The notes beneath the pieces were generated by a model. The model saw nothing but the letters and a program-made list of their open reading frames with translations, was not told where the DNA came from and ran no database searches. Below, one piece after another: positions 53,388-62,815 of a stretch of 64,000 nt of DNA. Origin of the DNA: Novosphingobium sp. ERN07 (GTDB lineage: Bacteria; Pseudomonadota; Alphaproteobacteria; Sphingomonadales; Sphingomonadaceae); the NCBI RefSeq assembly GCF_012641335.1, contig NZ_JABAID010000008.1:124001-188000 (forward strand), read 5' to 3'. Position 1 is the stretch's first letter. Each line of letters begins with the position of its first letter. The translations under genes were made by a program, and so were the position numbers.

Positions 53388-53785
53388 TTGCCCCGCCCGT
53401 GGTGCGCGCGCGGGCCACCGCGCTTTCTTGGCGGATCGCCCTTACCCTCGGCAGCGCGTGAGAGGGCGACGGCCAGTTCTTCGCGCAGCAGGGCGAAATC
53501 GCGTTCCACCCCGCCTTCGCGGCCAATCATCACATGATCAGCACCGGCAATGCCCGCATGCGGCAAGGCTTCGCGCAGCAGGGCGCGGAAGCGGCGCTTC
53601 ATGCGGTTGCGAACGACCGCGTTGCCGATCTTTTTGGTGACGGTTACGCCAAAGCGCATGTCCGCTTCATCGGCGGGCGCGCAATCGCGGTTTACCAACA
53701 GCACGAATCCGGGCCTTGCGACCCGGATTCCGCGATTGGCAGCAACGAAATCTGCCCGCTTCCGTATCGTGGCGATCCGGGTCAT
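53384..53785 (-). CDS. rnpA: RnpA, protein subunit of RNase P
   Basis: The protein has 133 residues from ATG 53785 ([17 protein letters not shown]); the frame is open further upstream over rpmH but only this start gives the family N-terminus. The RNR motif is present ([19 protein letters not shown]), and [14 protein letters not shown] is typical. The C-terminal tail is unusually long, basic and Gly/Arg/His-rich. It processes the 5' ends of tRNA precursors with the RNase P RNA. Confidence 0.95.
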   Translation of the reverse strand: MTRIATIRKRADFVAANRGIRVARPGFVLLVNRDCAPADEADMRFGVTVTKKIGNAVVRNRMKRRFRALLREALPHAGIAGADHVMIGREGGVERDFALLREELAVALSRAAEGKGDPPRKRGGPRAHHGRGK

Positions 53786-53823
53786 GCCCGCTTTCGCCGG
53801 AACAGGAAGCTGGCTGTCAGGCT

Positions 53824-53958
53824 TCAGGCCGACAGCTTCTTGCGGCCGCGTGCGCGGCGAGCGTGCAGAACCTTGCGACCACCGACGGTGGCGGCACGGG
53901 CGCGGAAGCCGTGACGGCGGGCACGCACGAGGTTGCTGGGCTGGAAAGTGCGCTTCAT
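53824..53958 (-). CDS. rpmH: Ribosomal protein L34
   Basis: This 44-residue L34 has [18 protein letters not shown] and [16 protein letters not shown], the complete family signature. It is the first gene of the operon, 38 bases before rnpA, behind a clear sigma-70 promoter. The frame extends upstream to 54075 but has no homology there. Confidence 0.98.
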   Translation of the reverse strand: MKRTFQPSNLVRARRHGFRARAATVGGRKVLHARRARGRKKLSA

Positions 53959-54030
53959 CGGTTTTCTCTTCTCTATCGAATCTGTGGACTGGCCATGCCA
54001 CACAGGCAGCACGCCGGAATCAGGGGGTGG

Positions 54031-54059
54031 CCGATAGGCGACGGGGCCGGTTGCGTCAA
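54031..54059 (-). promoter_or_regulatory. Sigma-70 promoter of the rpmH operon
   Basis: On the minus strand, TTGACG (54059-54054) is followed after exactly 17 bases by TATCGG (54036-54031). Transcription would start near 54024, some 65 bases before the rpmH ATG. Confidence 0.7.
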
Positions 54060-54114
54060 GCCTGTGCCCCTTCAATACGTTGCCGCGTTCCGTCTTAACG
54101 TTTAGGCACGCGCG

Positions 54115-55437
54115 ATGAACAGGGAAAACGAATCCCGCGAACCGTCATCGTGCCTGCACTGGTGGCAGCGTGCGCCCCGCATTCCCACGCTGGCGCTGTT
54201 CGTGGTGGTAGCGCTGGCACTGCTGGGCACCTTTGCGCTGATCCTTGCAACGGTGGAGGCAGAGCGCTCGCAACGGCAGCAGGCTGCGCGGACGAGCGCG
54301 ATTCTCGAATCGCTGGATCAGATCGTGCGTGCGACGATGAGCGGGGAGACGGGGCAGCGCGGCTACTTCATCACTAGCGATACGCGCTATCTGGCGCCTT
54401 ACCGCGAAGGGCGGGAGCGCTATGGCCAGGAAATGGCGCGGCTGCGCCAGCAGATGGGCGATAAACTGCCGGTCGAGCAGGCGGACCTGCTGGCAGAGAT
54501 CGCGCGGCTGGGCGATGCCAAGTGGGCCGAAATGACCGGCGTTATCGAACTGGTGGAACAGCGGCGCATCCCGGACGCACACGCGCGAGTGCTTTCCGAT
54601 GAGGGCCAGTTGGCGATGACTGGGCTGCGCCGGGCGGTGGCGAAGCTGGAAGATATCGAGCGCGTGCGGTTGGCGCAGGCCGTGCAGAATGCCGCAGCGG
54701 CAGAGGCGCGGATCCTGCCATCGTTGGCTGCGCTGTTCGTGGTGATCGTCTGCGCTCTGGCGTTGGGCTTGTGGCAGGCCATCCGCAGTGCCGAAGCAGA
54801 AGCGCTGGCGGCCAATGCTGCCGTGATTGCCGAGGCACGCGACCGGGCCGATATTCTGGCGAAGGAACTGAACCACCGCGTCAAGAACCTCTTCGCAGTG
54901 ATCCTCGCCATCGTGAAGATGAGCGCGCGGGGCGATTCTGCAGCAGCTGCGGCGGTGGATCGTATCGCCAAGCGCATCCACGCGCTCGTCACTGCACATG
55001 AAGTAACGCAGGGGTCCGGCAAGGATCAGACGGTCGATTTTGCCGATCTGATCGGCAAGGCGATTGCGCCCTATCGCTCGTCATCGGAACGGTGCGAACT
55101 GGAAGGCGGCGAACTCGTGCTGCCCGGAAAGCACGCGGTGCCGCTGGGACTTGTGCTGCACGAACTGGTGACCAACGCGGTCAAATACGGCGCTTGGGCG
55201 CAACCGGGCGGGCTGTTGCGCGTGGTGTGGAGCCGCGATGGCGACCGCGCGCGGGTGCTGTGGGAAGAGATCGCTGCTGTGGGGGCTACCGCCCCTGCGG
55301 AGGCGGGACGCGAAGGCTTTGGTTCGGCGCTGATCCGGTCATCCGAACGCCAGCTTGGCGGCACGATTACACGGCGCTTTGGCGAGCGCGGGATCGTGTT
55401 GGAGATGGACTTCATGCTGGAAGGCGGAGAGGGCTGA
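54115..55437 (+). CDS. CHASE3-domain HWE/HisKA_2-type sensor histidine kinase
   Basis: This 440-residue protein has two membrane helices (about 24-46 and 202-222) enclosing a CHASE3-like four-helix sensor ([20 protein letters not shown] at ~76-95). The cytoplasmic kinase begins with [13 protein letters not shown] (His254), the HWE/HisKA_2 phospho-acceptor region. The ATPase part has [13 protein letters not shown] and a degenerate G box. Such kinases often belong to the general stress response or light/osmotic signalling of alphaproteobacteria. No partner regulator is adjacent. Confidence 0.9.
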   Translation: MNRENESREPSSCLHWWQRAPRIPTLALFVVVALALLGTFALILATVEAERSQRQQAARTSAILESLDQIVRATMSGETGQRGYFITSDTRYLAPYREGRERYGQEMARLRQQMGDKLPVEQADLLAEIARLGDAKWAEMTGVIELVEQRRIPDAHARVLSDEGQLAMTGLRRAVAKLEDIERVRLAQAVQNAAAAEARILPSLAALFVVIVCALALGLWQAIRSAEAEALAANAAVIAEARDRADILAKELNHRVKNLFAVILAIVKMSARGDSAAAAAVDRIAKRIHALVTAHEVTQGSGKDQTVDFADLIGKAIAPYRSSSERCELEGGELVLPGKHAVPLGLVLHELVTNAVKYGAWAQPGGLLRVVWSRDGDRARVLWEEIAAVGATAPAEAGREGFGSALIRSSERQLGGTITRRFGERGIVLEMDFMLEGGEG

Positions 55438-55456
55438 CCCCTCTCCGCCTTGCGCA

Positions 55457-57763
55457 TCAACCGTGTTTCGATTCGCGCGTGGGCTGAACCATGCCCGGCG
55501 TGATGAAGCCGAGCGGGCCGGGGTTCATCGCGCGCTTCTTTAGTTCACCCTTCATCCGGGCGTAGTCGTCTTCCATCTGTTCGGTCACGGTCGCGCGTGA
55601 CGCTTCCAGCGCGGCGGCGAAGTCTTCCGCCGTCACCTTGTCGACATTCCCACCCCCGCGACGGATAGCGTTAAGCCCCGCACGGCGCACCACGTCTTCC
55701 AGATCGGCCCCGGTAAAGCGCGGCGTTTCCGCAGCGACGCTTGCCAGATCAACATCGTCGGCCAGCGGCATATTGCGGGTGTGGATGCCGAGGATGTGGG
55801 CGCGGCCCTCCTCGCTTGGTGTGCCGACATAGACCAGTTCGTCGAAACGACCGGGCCGCAAAAGCGCCGGATCGACAAGGTTGGGCCGGTTAGTCGCGCC
55901 AATCAGCACGACCGATTGCAGTTCTTCCAGCCCGTCCATTTCGGCAAGGATGGTGTTGACCACCCGCGCCGTCACGTTCGGCTCGCCCTGCCCGCTGCCT
56001 CGCGCAGGAACGAGGCTGTCGATCTCGTCGATGAACACGACGCAAGGCGCGACCTGACGAGCGCGGGCAAAGAGGCGGGCAATCTGCTGTTCGCTTTCGC
56101 CATACCATTTGCTGAGCAGGTCTGACGATTTGATCGCGATGAAGTTGGCCTCGGCTTCCTTCGCCACGGCCTTTGCCAGCAGGGTCTTGCCGGTGCCGGG
56201 CGGGCCATAGAGCAGGAAGCCCTTGGCCGGACGGATGCCGAGACGGTGGAAGGCCTCGGGATTCTTCAGCGGCAGTTCCACCCCTTCGCGCAACTTGTCC
56301 TGCGCTTCATCCAGACCGCCGATGTCGGCCCAACCGATGGTCGGGGCCTGCACCATGACTTCGCGCATCGCGGAAGGTTGCACCCGCTTGAGTGCCTGCA
56401 CGAAATCGTCTCGTTCCACCCGAAGGTTGTCGAGCACGTCCTGCGGGATCGTCTGCTGTTCGAAGTCAAGTTGGGGCATGATCCGGCGCACGGCCTCGAT
56501 GGCCGCCTCGCGTCCCAAGGCTGCAAGATCGGCACCGACAAAGCCATGCGTGGTCCGGGCCAGTTCCTTCAGATCGACATCTTCGGCCAGCGGCATACCG
56601 CGCGTATGGATGCCGATGATTTCGCGACGGCCTGACTCATCGGGCACGCCCACCACGATCTCCCGGTCGAACCGGCCGGGACGGCGCAGCGCTTCGTCAA
56701 TCGCATCGGGCCGGTTGGTGGCCGCGATGACGACAAGGTTCGACCGCGCCTGCAACCCATCCATCAACGTGAGCAACTGGGCGACCAGACGCTTTTCCGC
56801 CTCGCCATGAACCTCGCTGCGCTTGGGCGCGATCGAATCGATCTCGTCGATGAAGATGATCGAGGGCGCGTTCTTGGTCGCTTCCTCAAACACCTCGCGC
56901 AGGCGCTTTTCGCTTTCGCCATAAGCGGACCCCATGATTTCCGGGCCGTTGATGGTGAAGAACGAGGCGTCGCTTTCATTGGCCACGGCGCGGGCAAGGC
57001 GCGTCTTGCCGGTGCCCGGCGGGCCGTGCAGCAGCACGCCCTTGGGCGGATCGACGCCAAGGCGCGTGAACAGTTCGGGATAGCGCAGCGGCAGTTCCAC
57101 CATCTCGCGCAACTGACGGATGGTATCGCCCATGCCGCCAACGTCATCATAGTTGACATCGGCACGGCTGGAGCGCGGCTCCTCATATTCGGGCCGCAGT
57201 TCCACCTCGGTATTTTCGTCGATATGGACCACGCCCTTGGGGCTGGTCGAAACGACGGTGAGGCGGATCTGCGTGAGCGCGAAGGCAGGCGCGTTCAGCA
57301 TTTGGCGAAGCTGCGGCGGCATGTCCGAACGGCTGACCTGCTGCTGCCCGGCCGTGGCAACCAGATCGCCCGTAACGAGCGGACGCCCAGCGAAATTGCG
57401 CTTCAGGGCCAGCGCAGGCCCTTGCAGACGCAAGTCCTTCTGCGCAGGCGCGAAGACAACGCGCTGGGCCGCACGCGATTCGATGCGATGCACTTCGACG
57501 TGCTCGCCTGACCCCACATCGGCGTTAGCGCGCTGCAACCCGTCGAGCCGGATCAATTCCAGCCCTTCATCTTCGGGGTAGGGCTGAATCACGCGCGCAG
57601 CCGTGCCGCGCTTGCCCACGATTTCGATCACGTCGCCTTCGGTAACGCCAAGCTGCGCCATGATGTGGCGGCTGACGCGGGCGATGCCATGCCCGCTTTC
57701 TTCCTGCCTTGCGCCCGCTACCTGCAAGCGCACGGTACGGGCTTCGGTTGCCGCATCTGCCAT
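55457..57763 (-). CDS. CDC48/VCP-family AAA ATPase
   Basis: The protein has 768 residues from ATG 57763 ([15 protein letters not shown]); the frame extends further upstream without homology. The N-domain (CDC48_N double-psi barrel, about 10-190) is followed by D1 and D2 AAA modules. Each has Walker A GPPGTGKT (near 243 and 517), Walker B FIDEIDS and an ATNRP sensor. The C-terminal RRPGRFD and RPGRFDELV arginine regions are intact. It resembles archaeal and eukaryotic CDC48 unfoldases; bacterial members occur in some alphaproteobacteria and presumably remodel protein complexes. No dedicated partner gene is adjacent. Confidence 0.93.
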   Translation of the reverse strand: MADAATEARTVRLQVAGARQEESGHGIARVSRHIMAQLGVTEGDVIEIVGKRGTAARVIQPYPEDEGLELIRLDGLQRANADVGSGEHVEVHRIESRAAQRVVFAPAQKDLRLQGPALALKRNFAGRPLVTGDLVATAGQQQVSRSDMPPQLRQMLNAPAFALTQIRLTVVSTSPKGVVHIDENTEVELRPEYEEPRSSRADVNYDDVGGMGDTIRQLREMVELPLRYPELFTRLGVDPPKGVLLHGPPGTGKTRLARAVANESDASFFTINGPEIMGSAYGESEKRLREVFEEATKNAPSIIFIDEIDSIAPKRSEVHGEAEKRLVAQLLTLMDGLQARSNLVVIAATNRPDAIDEALRRPGRFDREIVVGVPDESGRREIIGIHTRGMPLAEDVDLKELARTTHGFVGADLAALGREAAIEAVRRIMPQLDFEQQTIPQDVLDNLRVERDDFVQALKRVQPSAMREVMVQAPTIGWADIGGLDEAQDKLREGVELPLKNPEAFHRLGIRPAKGFLLYGPPGTGKTLLAKAVAKEAEANFIAIKSSDLLSKWYGESEQQIARLFARARQVAPCVVFIDEIDSLVPARGSGQGEPNVTARVVNTILAEMDGLEELQSVVLIGATNRPNLVDPALLRPGRFDELVYVGTPSEEGRAHILGIHTRNMPLADDVDLASVAAETPRFTGADLEDVVRRAGLNAIRRGGGNVDKVTAEDFAAALEASRATVTEQMEDDYARMKGELKKRAMNPGPLGFITPGMVQPTRESKHG

Positions 57764-58153
57764 GAGTGGTGAAATCCCCTTGAACTGCCGACAGGTTCCG
57801 ATGTGGGAACCGGCGCGCGGGATTTCAAACGCGGTGACCAGCCGAAAGTTGCGATCCGGCTGCAAGCGCCCGTACTGCAGACAAAAAGGACCCGGCAGTT
57901 GCCCGCCGGGTCGGAAAGTTTTGGGAGAGGATGCCTGAAAGGCAGGTTCTGTATGCACTGCACCCAGAATTTGTGCAATTGCGAAATGATCTACATTGGT
58001 TGCAGTTTTTGCAATTTACATATTAACTTCATGTTTTATTGGGGAAACATAGTTGTTTCGTACGAAACGATACCGGTTCGTTCCGTTCACAATGGATTGT
58101 GGAGATAGGTTGCGGATCGGGATGGTGCGTCGCAACAGGCTGCTTGTATCCAA
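57764..58153. promoter_or_regulatory. Upstream region of the CDC48-type gene, with a 14-bp palindrome
   Basis: This 390-bp gap includes an AT-rich stretch (about 57960-58080), unlike its surroundings. The perfect palindrome GTTTCGTACGAAAC at 58055-58068 looks like an operator for a TetR-type or other dimeric repressor. No such regulator is adjacent. No gene is supported in the gap. Confidence 0.45.
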
Positions 58154-58615
58154 TCAACGGGCACAGCCGCGCTGCACGTCTGGTCCAATGCGGCGGATCA
58201 CGGCCAGCGGATACACTGTGTCCGACATGCCATCCGAACAGGTCTGCCGCGTCACTTCGAGTTCGAGCGGCTTGCCATCAATTGTGGCCGAATGAATCAT
58301 CGCATCGCCCGAGCGACGCATCGTGGCAGGAACGGTCAGGCCATCGGGCATGTCAGGCGTCGAATAGGTCAGTTTGCCATCCTGCACCTGCACCGACCAG
58401 AACGGCTCGGTGCCGATGGCGCGGAAGCGAATGAGAATATCACCAGCGGATGCCTGATCGGCAGCGCCGGCGATTGGCGTAGGCGATGGTTCCTCAACCG
58501 GGGTAGCTATCTCGGAAGGCGTTGCGCTACCCGATGGCTCCGGGTCAGAAGGCGCAGAACAGGCTGACAGCAAGACAAGCGCCAGCAGCGTCGAAAATGG
58601 CAATCTGATCATCAT
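58154..58615 (-). CDS. COG3650-family lipoprotein
   Basis: The protein has 153 residues from ATG 58615 (a second ATG follows at 58612). A lipoprotein signal peptide ends in lipobox LSAC (cysteine near residue 17), followed by a Pro/Ser/Thr-rich linker and a C-terminal domain (about 60-150). That domain contains FRAIGTEPFWSVQVQDGKLTY and ETCSDGMSD-like CSDGMSDTVYPLAV, the features of the COG3650/YajI-type periplasmic family. Its function is unknown. Confidence 0.85.
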   Translation of the reverse strand: MMIRLPFSTLLALVLLSACSAPSDPEPSGSATPSEIATPVEEPSPTPIAGAADQASAGDILIRFRAIGTEPFWSVQVQDGKLTYSTPDMPDGLTVPATMRRSGDAMIHSATIDGKPLELEVTRQTCSDGMSDTVYPLAVIRRIGPDVQRGCAR

Positions 58616-58653
58616 CTGCGCCGTTTTCCCCAGCGCGGCCCTTGCGCCAAGCC

Positions 58654-59433
58654 TCAATGCGCCAGCAGCAGCGGGATCTGCGACCGGTCGAGCATATCGC
58701 GCGATACACCACCCAGCAGCAGTTCGCGCAAGCGGCTGTGGCCGAACAGCCCCATCACGATCAGCCCTGCGCCGATATCGCGGGCGCATTCCTCGATCGT
58801 GAAGGCAATCGACCCGTTACGTTCGCGTTCATGCGATTCGGCATGGATGCCGTGGCGCGACAGATATTTGGCGGCGTCGGCAGCAGGGAAGTTGTTTTCC
58901 TTTTCGCGCACCGTCAAAAGATGCACCTCGTTTGCAATTTGCAGCAGCGGCATAGCGGCGCGCATCGCATTGGCCCCTTCATGGCCACCGTCCCAGGCGA
59001 TAAGCGCAGGCTTATCAAAACTCAGCATCGGAACGCCGCGTGGCACACCCAGAACAGGCGCGCGCAGGCTGAGCGCCATTTCCTCCACCACCGGGTCAGA
59101 CAGGCTGCCGATGACCACATCGGCAAAGCGCGCAGCAGCGGCAGCGGCGGCAATGCGTTCCTGATCGAGCACTTCGATATCGAAAGGCACGTCCTGCGAG
59201 GCAAAACGCTGGTCAAGTTCCGCAGCCAGTTTCTCGTTCGCCTCTCGCGCTTCGTTGAGCGCATAGGCCGAGACGGCAACGCCGCCGAACGGCTCCCACG
59301 CGGCCATCTGGGCAAAGGGCGTGGCGATCTGGAAGGTGACGTGTCCGCTGGAAGCGCGGGCAAGCGCCAGTGTCGTTTCGATCCGGTCATCCAGAGCTTC
59401 GGTAATGTCCAGCGGGCAAAGAATGGAGCGCAT
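58654..59433 (-). CDS. Universal stress protein, tandem UspA domains
   Basis: This 259-residue protein has two Usp repeats. The N-terminal copy (MRSILCPLDITEAL) lacks a clear nucleotide-binding loop. The C-terminal copy keeps the GLFGHSRLRELLLGGVS pattern, close to the GxxG(9x)GS ATP-binding motif. It is a cytoplasmic protein induced by stress in related bacteria. It is divergent from the HAD hydrolase gene. Confidence 0.9.
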   Translation of the reverse strand: MRSILCPLDITEALDDRIETTLALARASSGHVTFQIATPFAQMAAWEPFGGVAVSAYALNEAREANEKLAAELDQRFASQDVPFDIEVLDQERIAAAAAAARFADVVIGSLSDPVVEEMALSLRAPVLGVPRGVPMLSFDKPALIAWDGGHEGANAMRAAMPLLQIANEVHLLTVREKENNFPAADAAKYLSRHGIHAESHERERNGSIAFTIEECARDIGAGLIVMGLFGHSRLRELLLGGVSRDMLDRSQIPLLLAH

Positions 59434-59575
59434 CGGGATCCTCCTTTTTCAATGTCCCAACCGTCCTCCTGCAGAGTGGACCATGCCATGACCTAGGTCA
59501 AATCGGCGCAAATATCGCAGGTTGCCCGCATTCATCGATCGGTTAAAGCTGGGACAGCAGACGATAGGGGGCAAG

Positions 59576-60226
59576 ATGACATTCGCAGCAGTGATCTTCG
59601 ATTTTGGCGGCGTCATCACGTCCTCCCCCTTCGAAGCGTTCAACCGGCTTGAGGCGGCGCGCGGGCTACCGCAGAACCTTGTGCGCAAGATCAATACGCT
59701 GAACCCGGACACGAACGCCTGGGCGCTGTTCGAACGGGCCGAAATAGATGCGGCCGAGTTTGACAGGCTCTTTGCCGAAGAAGCCCGCGCACTTGGCCAT
59801 GAACTGGATGGCGCGTCGGTGCTAGCCGTGCTGGCAGGCGCCGTGCGCCCGGCGATGGTAGACGCGCTCGATCGGTTGAAGGCTGAGGGATACCGCCTTG
59901 GCTGCATCACCAACAACGTGCCGACCGGCCACGGCGCAGGCATGGCCCGCAGCGATGATGCGCGCGACGAGATGGAGCAGATTTTCGCCCGGTTCGAACA
60001 TGTGATCGAAAGCAGCAAGGCGGGTGTGCGCAAGCCCGATCCTCGCATCTATCTGATGATGTGCAAAAAACTGGAGCTTGCGCCAGATGCCTGCATTTAT
60101 CTCGATGATCTTGGCATCAACTGCAAACCGGCAGCCGCGCTGGGGATGCACGCGATCAAGGTGACCAGCGGCGAACAGGCGCTGGCCGATCTGGGGCGAG
60201 CGCTGGGAATGTCGCTGCTGAACTGA
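59576..60226 (+). CDS. HAD-superfamily hydrolase, epoxide-hydrolase N-terminal-like subfamily
   Basis: The protein has 216 residues from ATG 59576 (GGGGGC 7 bases upstream). The HAD motifs are FDFGGVI (Asp nucleophile with Gly at the usual second-Asp place, as in the sEH-N/YihX group), TNN (CITNNVPTG), Lys (AGVRKPDPRIY) and IYLDDLGINC. It is probably a phosphatase or haloacid-type hydrolase of unknown substrate. An ATG at 59522 would add 18 unrelated residues and is rejected. Confidence 0.88.
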   Translation: MTFAAVIFDFGGVITSSPFEAFNRLEAARGLPQNLVRKINTLNPDTNAWALFERAEIDAAEFDRLFAEEARALGHELDGASVLAVLAGAVRPAMVDALDRLKAEGYRLGCITNNVPTGHGAGMARSDDARDEMEQIFARFEHVIESSKAGVRKPDPRIYLMMCKKLELAPDACIYLDDLGINCKPAAALGMHAIKVTSGEQALADLGRALGMSLLN

Positions 60227-60353
60227 CCTGACGCTCGAAACGAAACGCCTTCACCACATACGTCATTCAGCGTGTATCCGCCTGCCGATTGCCGATGATA
60301 TTACTGTCTATGCAATTGGTATTACTAGCAAAGCTGGTAAGTAATACGGGATC

Positions 60354-61358
60354 ATGCAGATGGCAGGAACGCAGGTAGGCAAGCGGATCATCGGGGCGGA
60401 ATCGCCGGTGACGATCGGTTGGGAAAACCTGCCCAAGGTTGAAGGCGGGCCGTTCAAGCGCTTCTTCTTCACCTGGTTCCAGCCGGTTACGTTCTTCGCG
60501 CTGCTGGCCTTCTGGTATTATGCCCCCAACGATATCGCCAAGGCATCGACCGGCATCTACATCGGCATCGCTTTCAAGGCGCTGCTGCTGGGGCTGGAGT
60601 GGGTCAACCCGCGCCACAAGAGCTGGCAGTTAACGTGGAAAGAACTGGTCACCGATCTCTTCTATGTCGGGCTGGGCTATACGGTGCTGCGCATGGTCGA
60701 TGGCTTCATCGGCGACGGCGCGATCATCGGCATGATCCAGGAACAGTGGGCGATGGACAAGTTCCGCTGGTTCACTGGGCTGCCGCTGCTGGTGCAGGCG
60801 TTCCTGATCTCGTTCATCTTCGATTTCGGGCAGTACTGGATGCATCGCGGGATGCACAACTGGTATCCGCTGTGGCTGACTCACGCGCCTCACCACTACA
60901 TCACGCAGTTGAACATCAACAAGGGCGCGGTCGGCAATCCGGTGGAACTGTTCCTGATCGGGCTTGGCATCGGCGGGTTCTTCGATTTCCTGCCCCGCGC
61001 CTTCCTGCTTGCAGGCACGTTCGGCCTGACGGTGAGCATCTACCAGCACATCAACGTGCGCTTCAACACGCCGAACTGGTGGCGCTTCCTGTTCAACACC
61101 ATCGAACATCACAGCGTCCACCATTCGCGCGATTACGAGGCGAGCCGCAGCAACTATTCGGGCACCTGGATCATCATTGACCGCATGTTCGGCACGGCGG
61201 TTGACGGCGAAGCGGAACTGCTCGGCATGGAAGGCGGTCGCCGCATGTCGATCCGCGAGACGATGCACTATCCGTTCACCGAAGGCTGGAAAACGCTGAA
61301 GGCCAGGTTCGGGCGCGGACGTTATGATGCTCCCGAAAGTGCGGTGCCGGCAGAATGA
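60354..61358 (+). CDS. Sterol desaturase/fatty acid hydroxylase superfamily protein
   Basis: This 334-residue membrane di-iron protein has about six hydrophobic segments. The histidine boxes are HRGMHNWYPLWLTHAPHH (residues ~165-182, two boxes) and HHSVHHSRDY (~252). The superfamily includes sterol C-5 desaturases, carotenoid hydroxylases and lipid hydroxylases; the substrate cannot be told. It starts at ATG 60354, or at the second ATG one codon-pair later. It is coupled to the next gene by ATGA overlap. Confidence 0.9.
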   Translation: MQMAGTQVGKRIIGAESPVTIGWENLPKVEGGPFKRFFFTWFQPVTFFALLAFWYYAPNDIAKASTGIYIGIAFKALLLGLEWVNPRHKSWQLTWKELVTDLFYVGLGYTVLRMVDGFIGDGAIIGMIQEQWAMDKFRWFTGLPLLVQAFLISFIFDFGQYWMHRGMHNWYPLWLTHAPHHYITQLNINKGAVGNPVELFLIGLGIGGFFDFLPRAFLLAGTFGLTVSIYQHINVRFNTPNWWRFLFNTIEHHSVHHSRDYEASRSNYSGTWIIIDRMFGTAVDGEAELLGMEGGRRMSIRETMHYPFTEGWKTLKARFGRGRYDAPESAVPAE

Positions 61359-62023
61359 GCGGGATCGCAGCGCAGAGCATCTGGCAACAGCCCGCCCCCC
61401 AACCGGTAGCCCGCGTGAACCTGCGATACGTCGACTGGATATGGCACGTGCGTGACAGCGTGCCGCTGCCCGAAGGCCAGACCACTGCCGAGGCGCTCAA
61501 CCGCCTTGAGCCGATGCTCGACCAGATGGATACGACGCATCAGCGCGGTGAATCCACTCTGACGTTCCACCGCAAGGCACCGACGCCGCAAGACCCGCTC
61601 TCGGTATTCGAAGACGGTGTTCTGCAGATCGAGGAAACGGCGCAGTGCAAGACCCTGCGTTACCACCTCGTCAGCAAGGCGCTGCTGTTCTGTTTCCTGC
61701 TGCCGCTGCTTTTCGTCGGCTTCGGGCAACTCACGATATATGTGGGTGCCTATCAGAAGGCCGCTGCCGAGGCGAAAGAGAAGGCAGCGGGCGACAAGAA
61801 GAAGAAGGACGAGCCCAAGGTTCTCGAACTCAATCCCATCGACAAGATGCTGGGCGCGCCTGCCCCTGAAAAGCCGAAGAAGGGCGAAGAGCGCGGGCGC
61901 AAGCCATCGGCGACAGCGGCCTATGTCTTTGCGGGAATTTTTGCATTCCTCTTCATCGTGGGGCGATTTCTGGAACCGTGGCTCGTGCGCAAACGGATAG
62001 GGGCAGCGCTGGCCGCAGAATAG
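61355..62023 (+). CDS. Membrane protein of unknown function, coupled to the desaturase-like gene
   Basis: This 222-residue protein is not of a family I recognise. A soluble N-terminal part (about 1-100) is followed by a membrane helix (~105-125), a Lys/Glu-rich charged stretch (~130-180) and a second helix (~188-205). The four-base overlap suggests co-function with the hydroxylase-like enzyme, possibly as a membrane partner. Confidence 0.7.
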   Translation: MSGIAAQSIWQQPAPQPVARVNLRYVDWIWHVRDSVPLPEGQTTAEALNRLEPMLDQMDTTHQRGESTLTFHRKAPTPQDPLSVFEDGVLQIEETAQCKTLRYHLVSKALLFCFLLPLLFVGFGQLTIYVGAYQKAAAEAKEKAAGDKKKKDEPKVLELNPIDKMLGAPAPEKPKKGEERGRKPSATAAYVFAGIFAFLFIVGRFLEPWLVRKRIGAALAAE

Positions 62024-62024
62024 A

Positions 62025-62708
62025 TCAGGCGCTGGCGAACCAAATCACATGCTTGGCGCCCTTGCCGTTGGTGCGGGCGCGCACTTCCACTTCGTCCACA
62101 TCAAAGCCCGCCGCCTTCAACCGCTGGGTGAAGTTCGGATCGCGCGCGGCAGACCAGATCGCCAGCACGCCGCCGGGGCGCAGCGCGTCCATCGCGGTGC
62201 GCAGGCCGCGCATGGTGTAGAGCCGGTTGTTCTTCGCGCGCACCAGCCCATCGGGTCCGTTATCGACATCGAGCAAGATCGCGTCATAGCCCGTGCCGCC
62301 AACCGACAGCGCATTGGCCGAAATCACATCGGCCACATCGGTCATCACCAGTCGCACGCGGCGATCATCAAGGCAGCCTGCTTCGAGTTCTGCCATCGGT
62401 CCTTTGGCCCACTGGATGATTTCGGGCACCAGTTCAGCCACGGTAATCTGTGCATCGGCAGGCAGCTTTTCCAATGCCGCGCGCAAGGTGAAGCCCATGC
62501 CATAGCCGCCAATCAGCATGGCAGGGCGCTGCGCCTTGGCAATGCGCGCGATGCTCTGCGTCGCCAGCGCGATTTCCGAGCCGTTCTGCCGGGTGCTCAT
62601 CAGTTCATTGTGGCCCAACACGATCATGAAATCGCGGTCATGGCGGTAGAGCTTCAACTCTTCACCATCGGGGACACGGGCGGTGCCGAGAAGTTCGCGC
62701 GCGATCAT
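62025..62708 (-). CDS. Spermidine synthase-like SAM-dependent methyltransferase fold protein
   Basis: The protein has 227 residues from ATG 62708. It contains a spermidine-synthase-type Rossmann fold: AMLIGGYGMGFTLRAALE (motif I), ITVAELVPEI, a DAILLDVDNGPDG acidic motif and a LRPGGVLAIWS stretch. It lacks the N-terminal beta-domain of true SpeE, so it is likely a spermidine-synthase-like methyltransferase of unknown substrate. The frame extends upstream to 63101 over the S10 peptidase gene without homology. Confidence 0.85.
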   Translation of the reverse strand: MIARELLGTARVPDGEELKLYRHDRDFMIVLGHNELMSTRQNGSEIALATQSIARIAKAQRPAMLIGGYGMGFTLRAALEKLPADAQITVAELVPEIIQWAKGPMAELEAGCLDDRRVRLVMTDVADVISANALSVGGTGYDAILLDVDNGPDGLVRAKNNRLYTMRGLRTAMDALRPGGVLAIWSAARDPNFTQRLKAAGFDVDEVEVRARTNGKGAKHVIWFASA

Positions 62709-62785
62709 GGGTGTTGCTCCGCCTGAAGTATAACTCGCGCGCCGTAGGGCGTCCGGCGGGTTAGCGCAACATGCCCTCCCCCCAA

Positions 62786-62807
62786 CCCCTCCCGCCTGCG
62801 GGAGGGG
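62786..62807. repeat. GC-rich palindrome after the S10 peptidase gene
   Basis: CCCCTCCCGC-CT-GCGGGAGGGG lies 8 bases after the peptidase stop, and the flanking ATGCCCTCCCCCCAAC is shared with the palindrome at 50632-50653. In both cases it lies at the 3' end of a minus-strand gene. Confidence 0.75.
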
Positions 62808-62815
62808 TGCAGCGT

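Noticed and set aside
57803..58108. 101-codon open frame upstream of the CDC48-type gene
   Set aside because: It crosses the AT-rich control region, has an odd composition and no known family.
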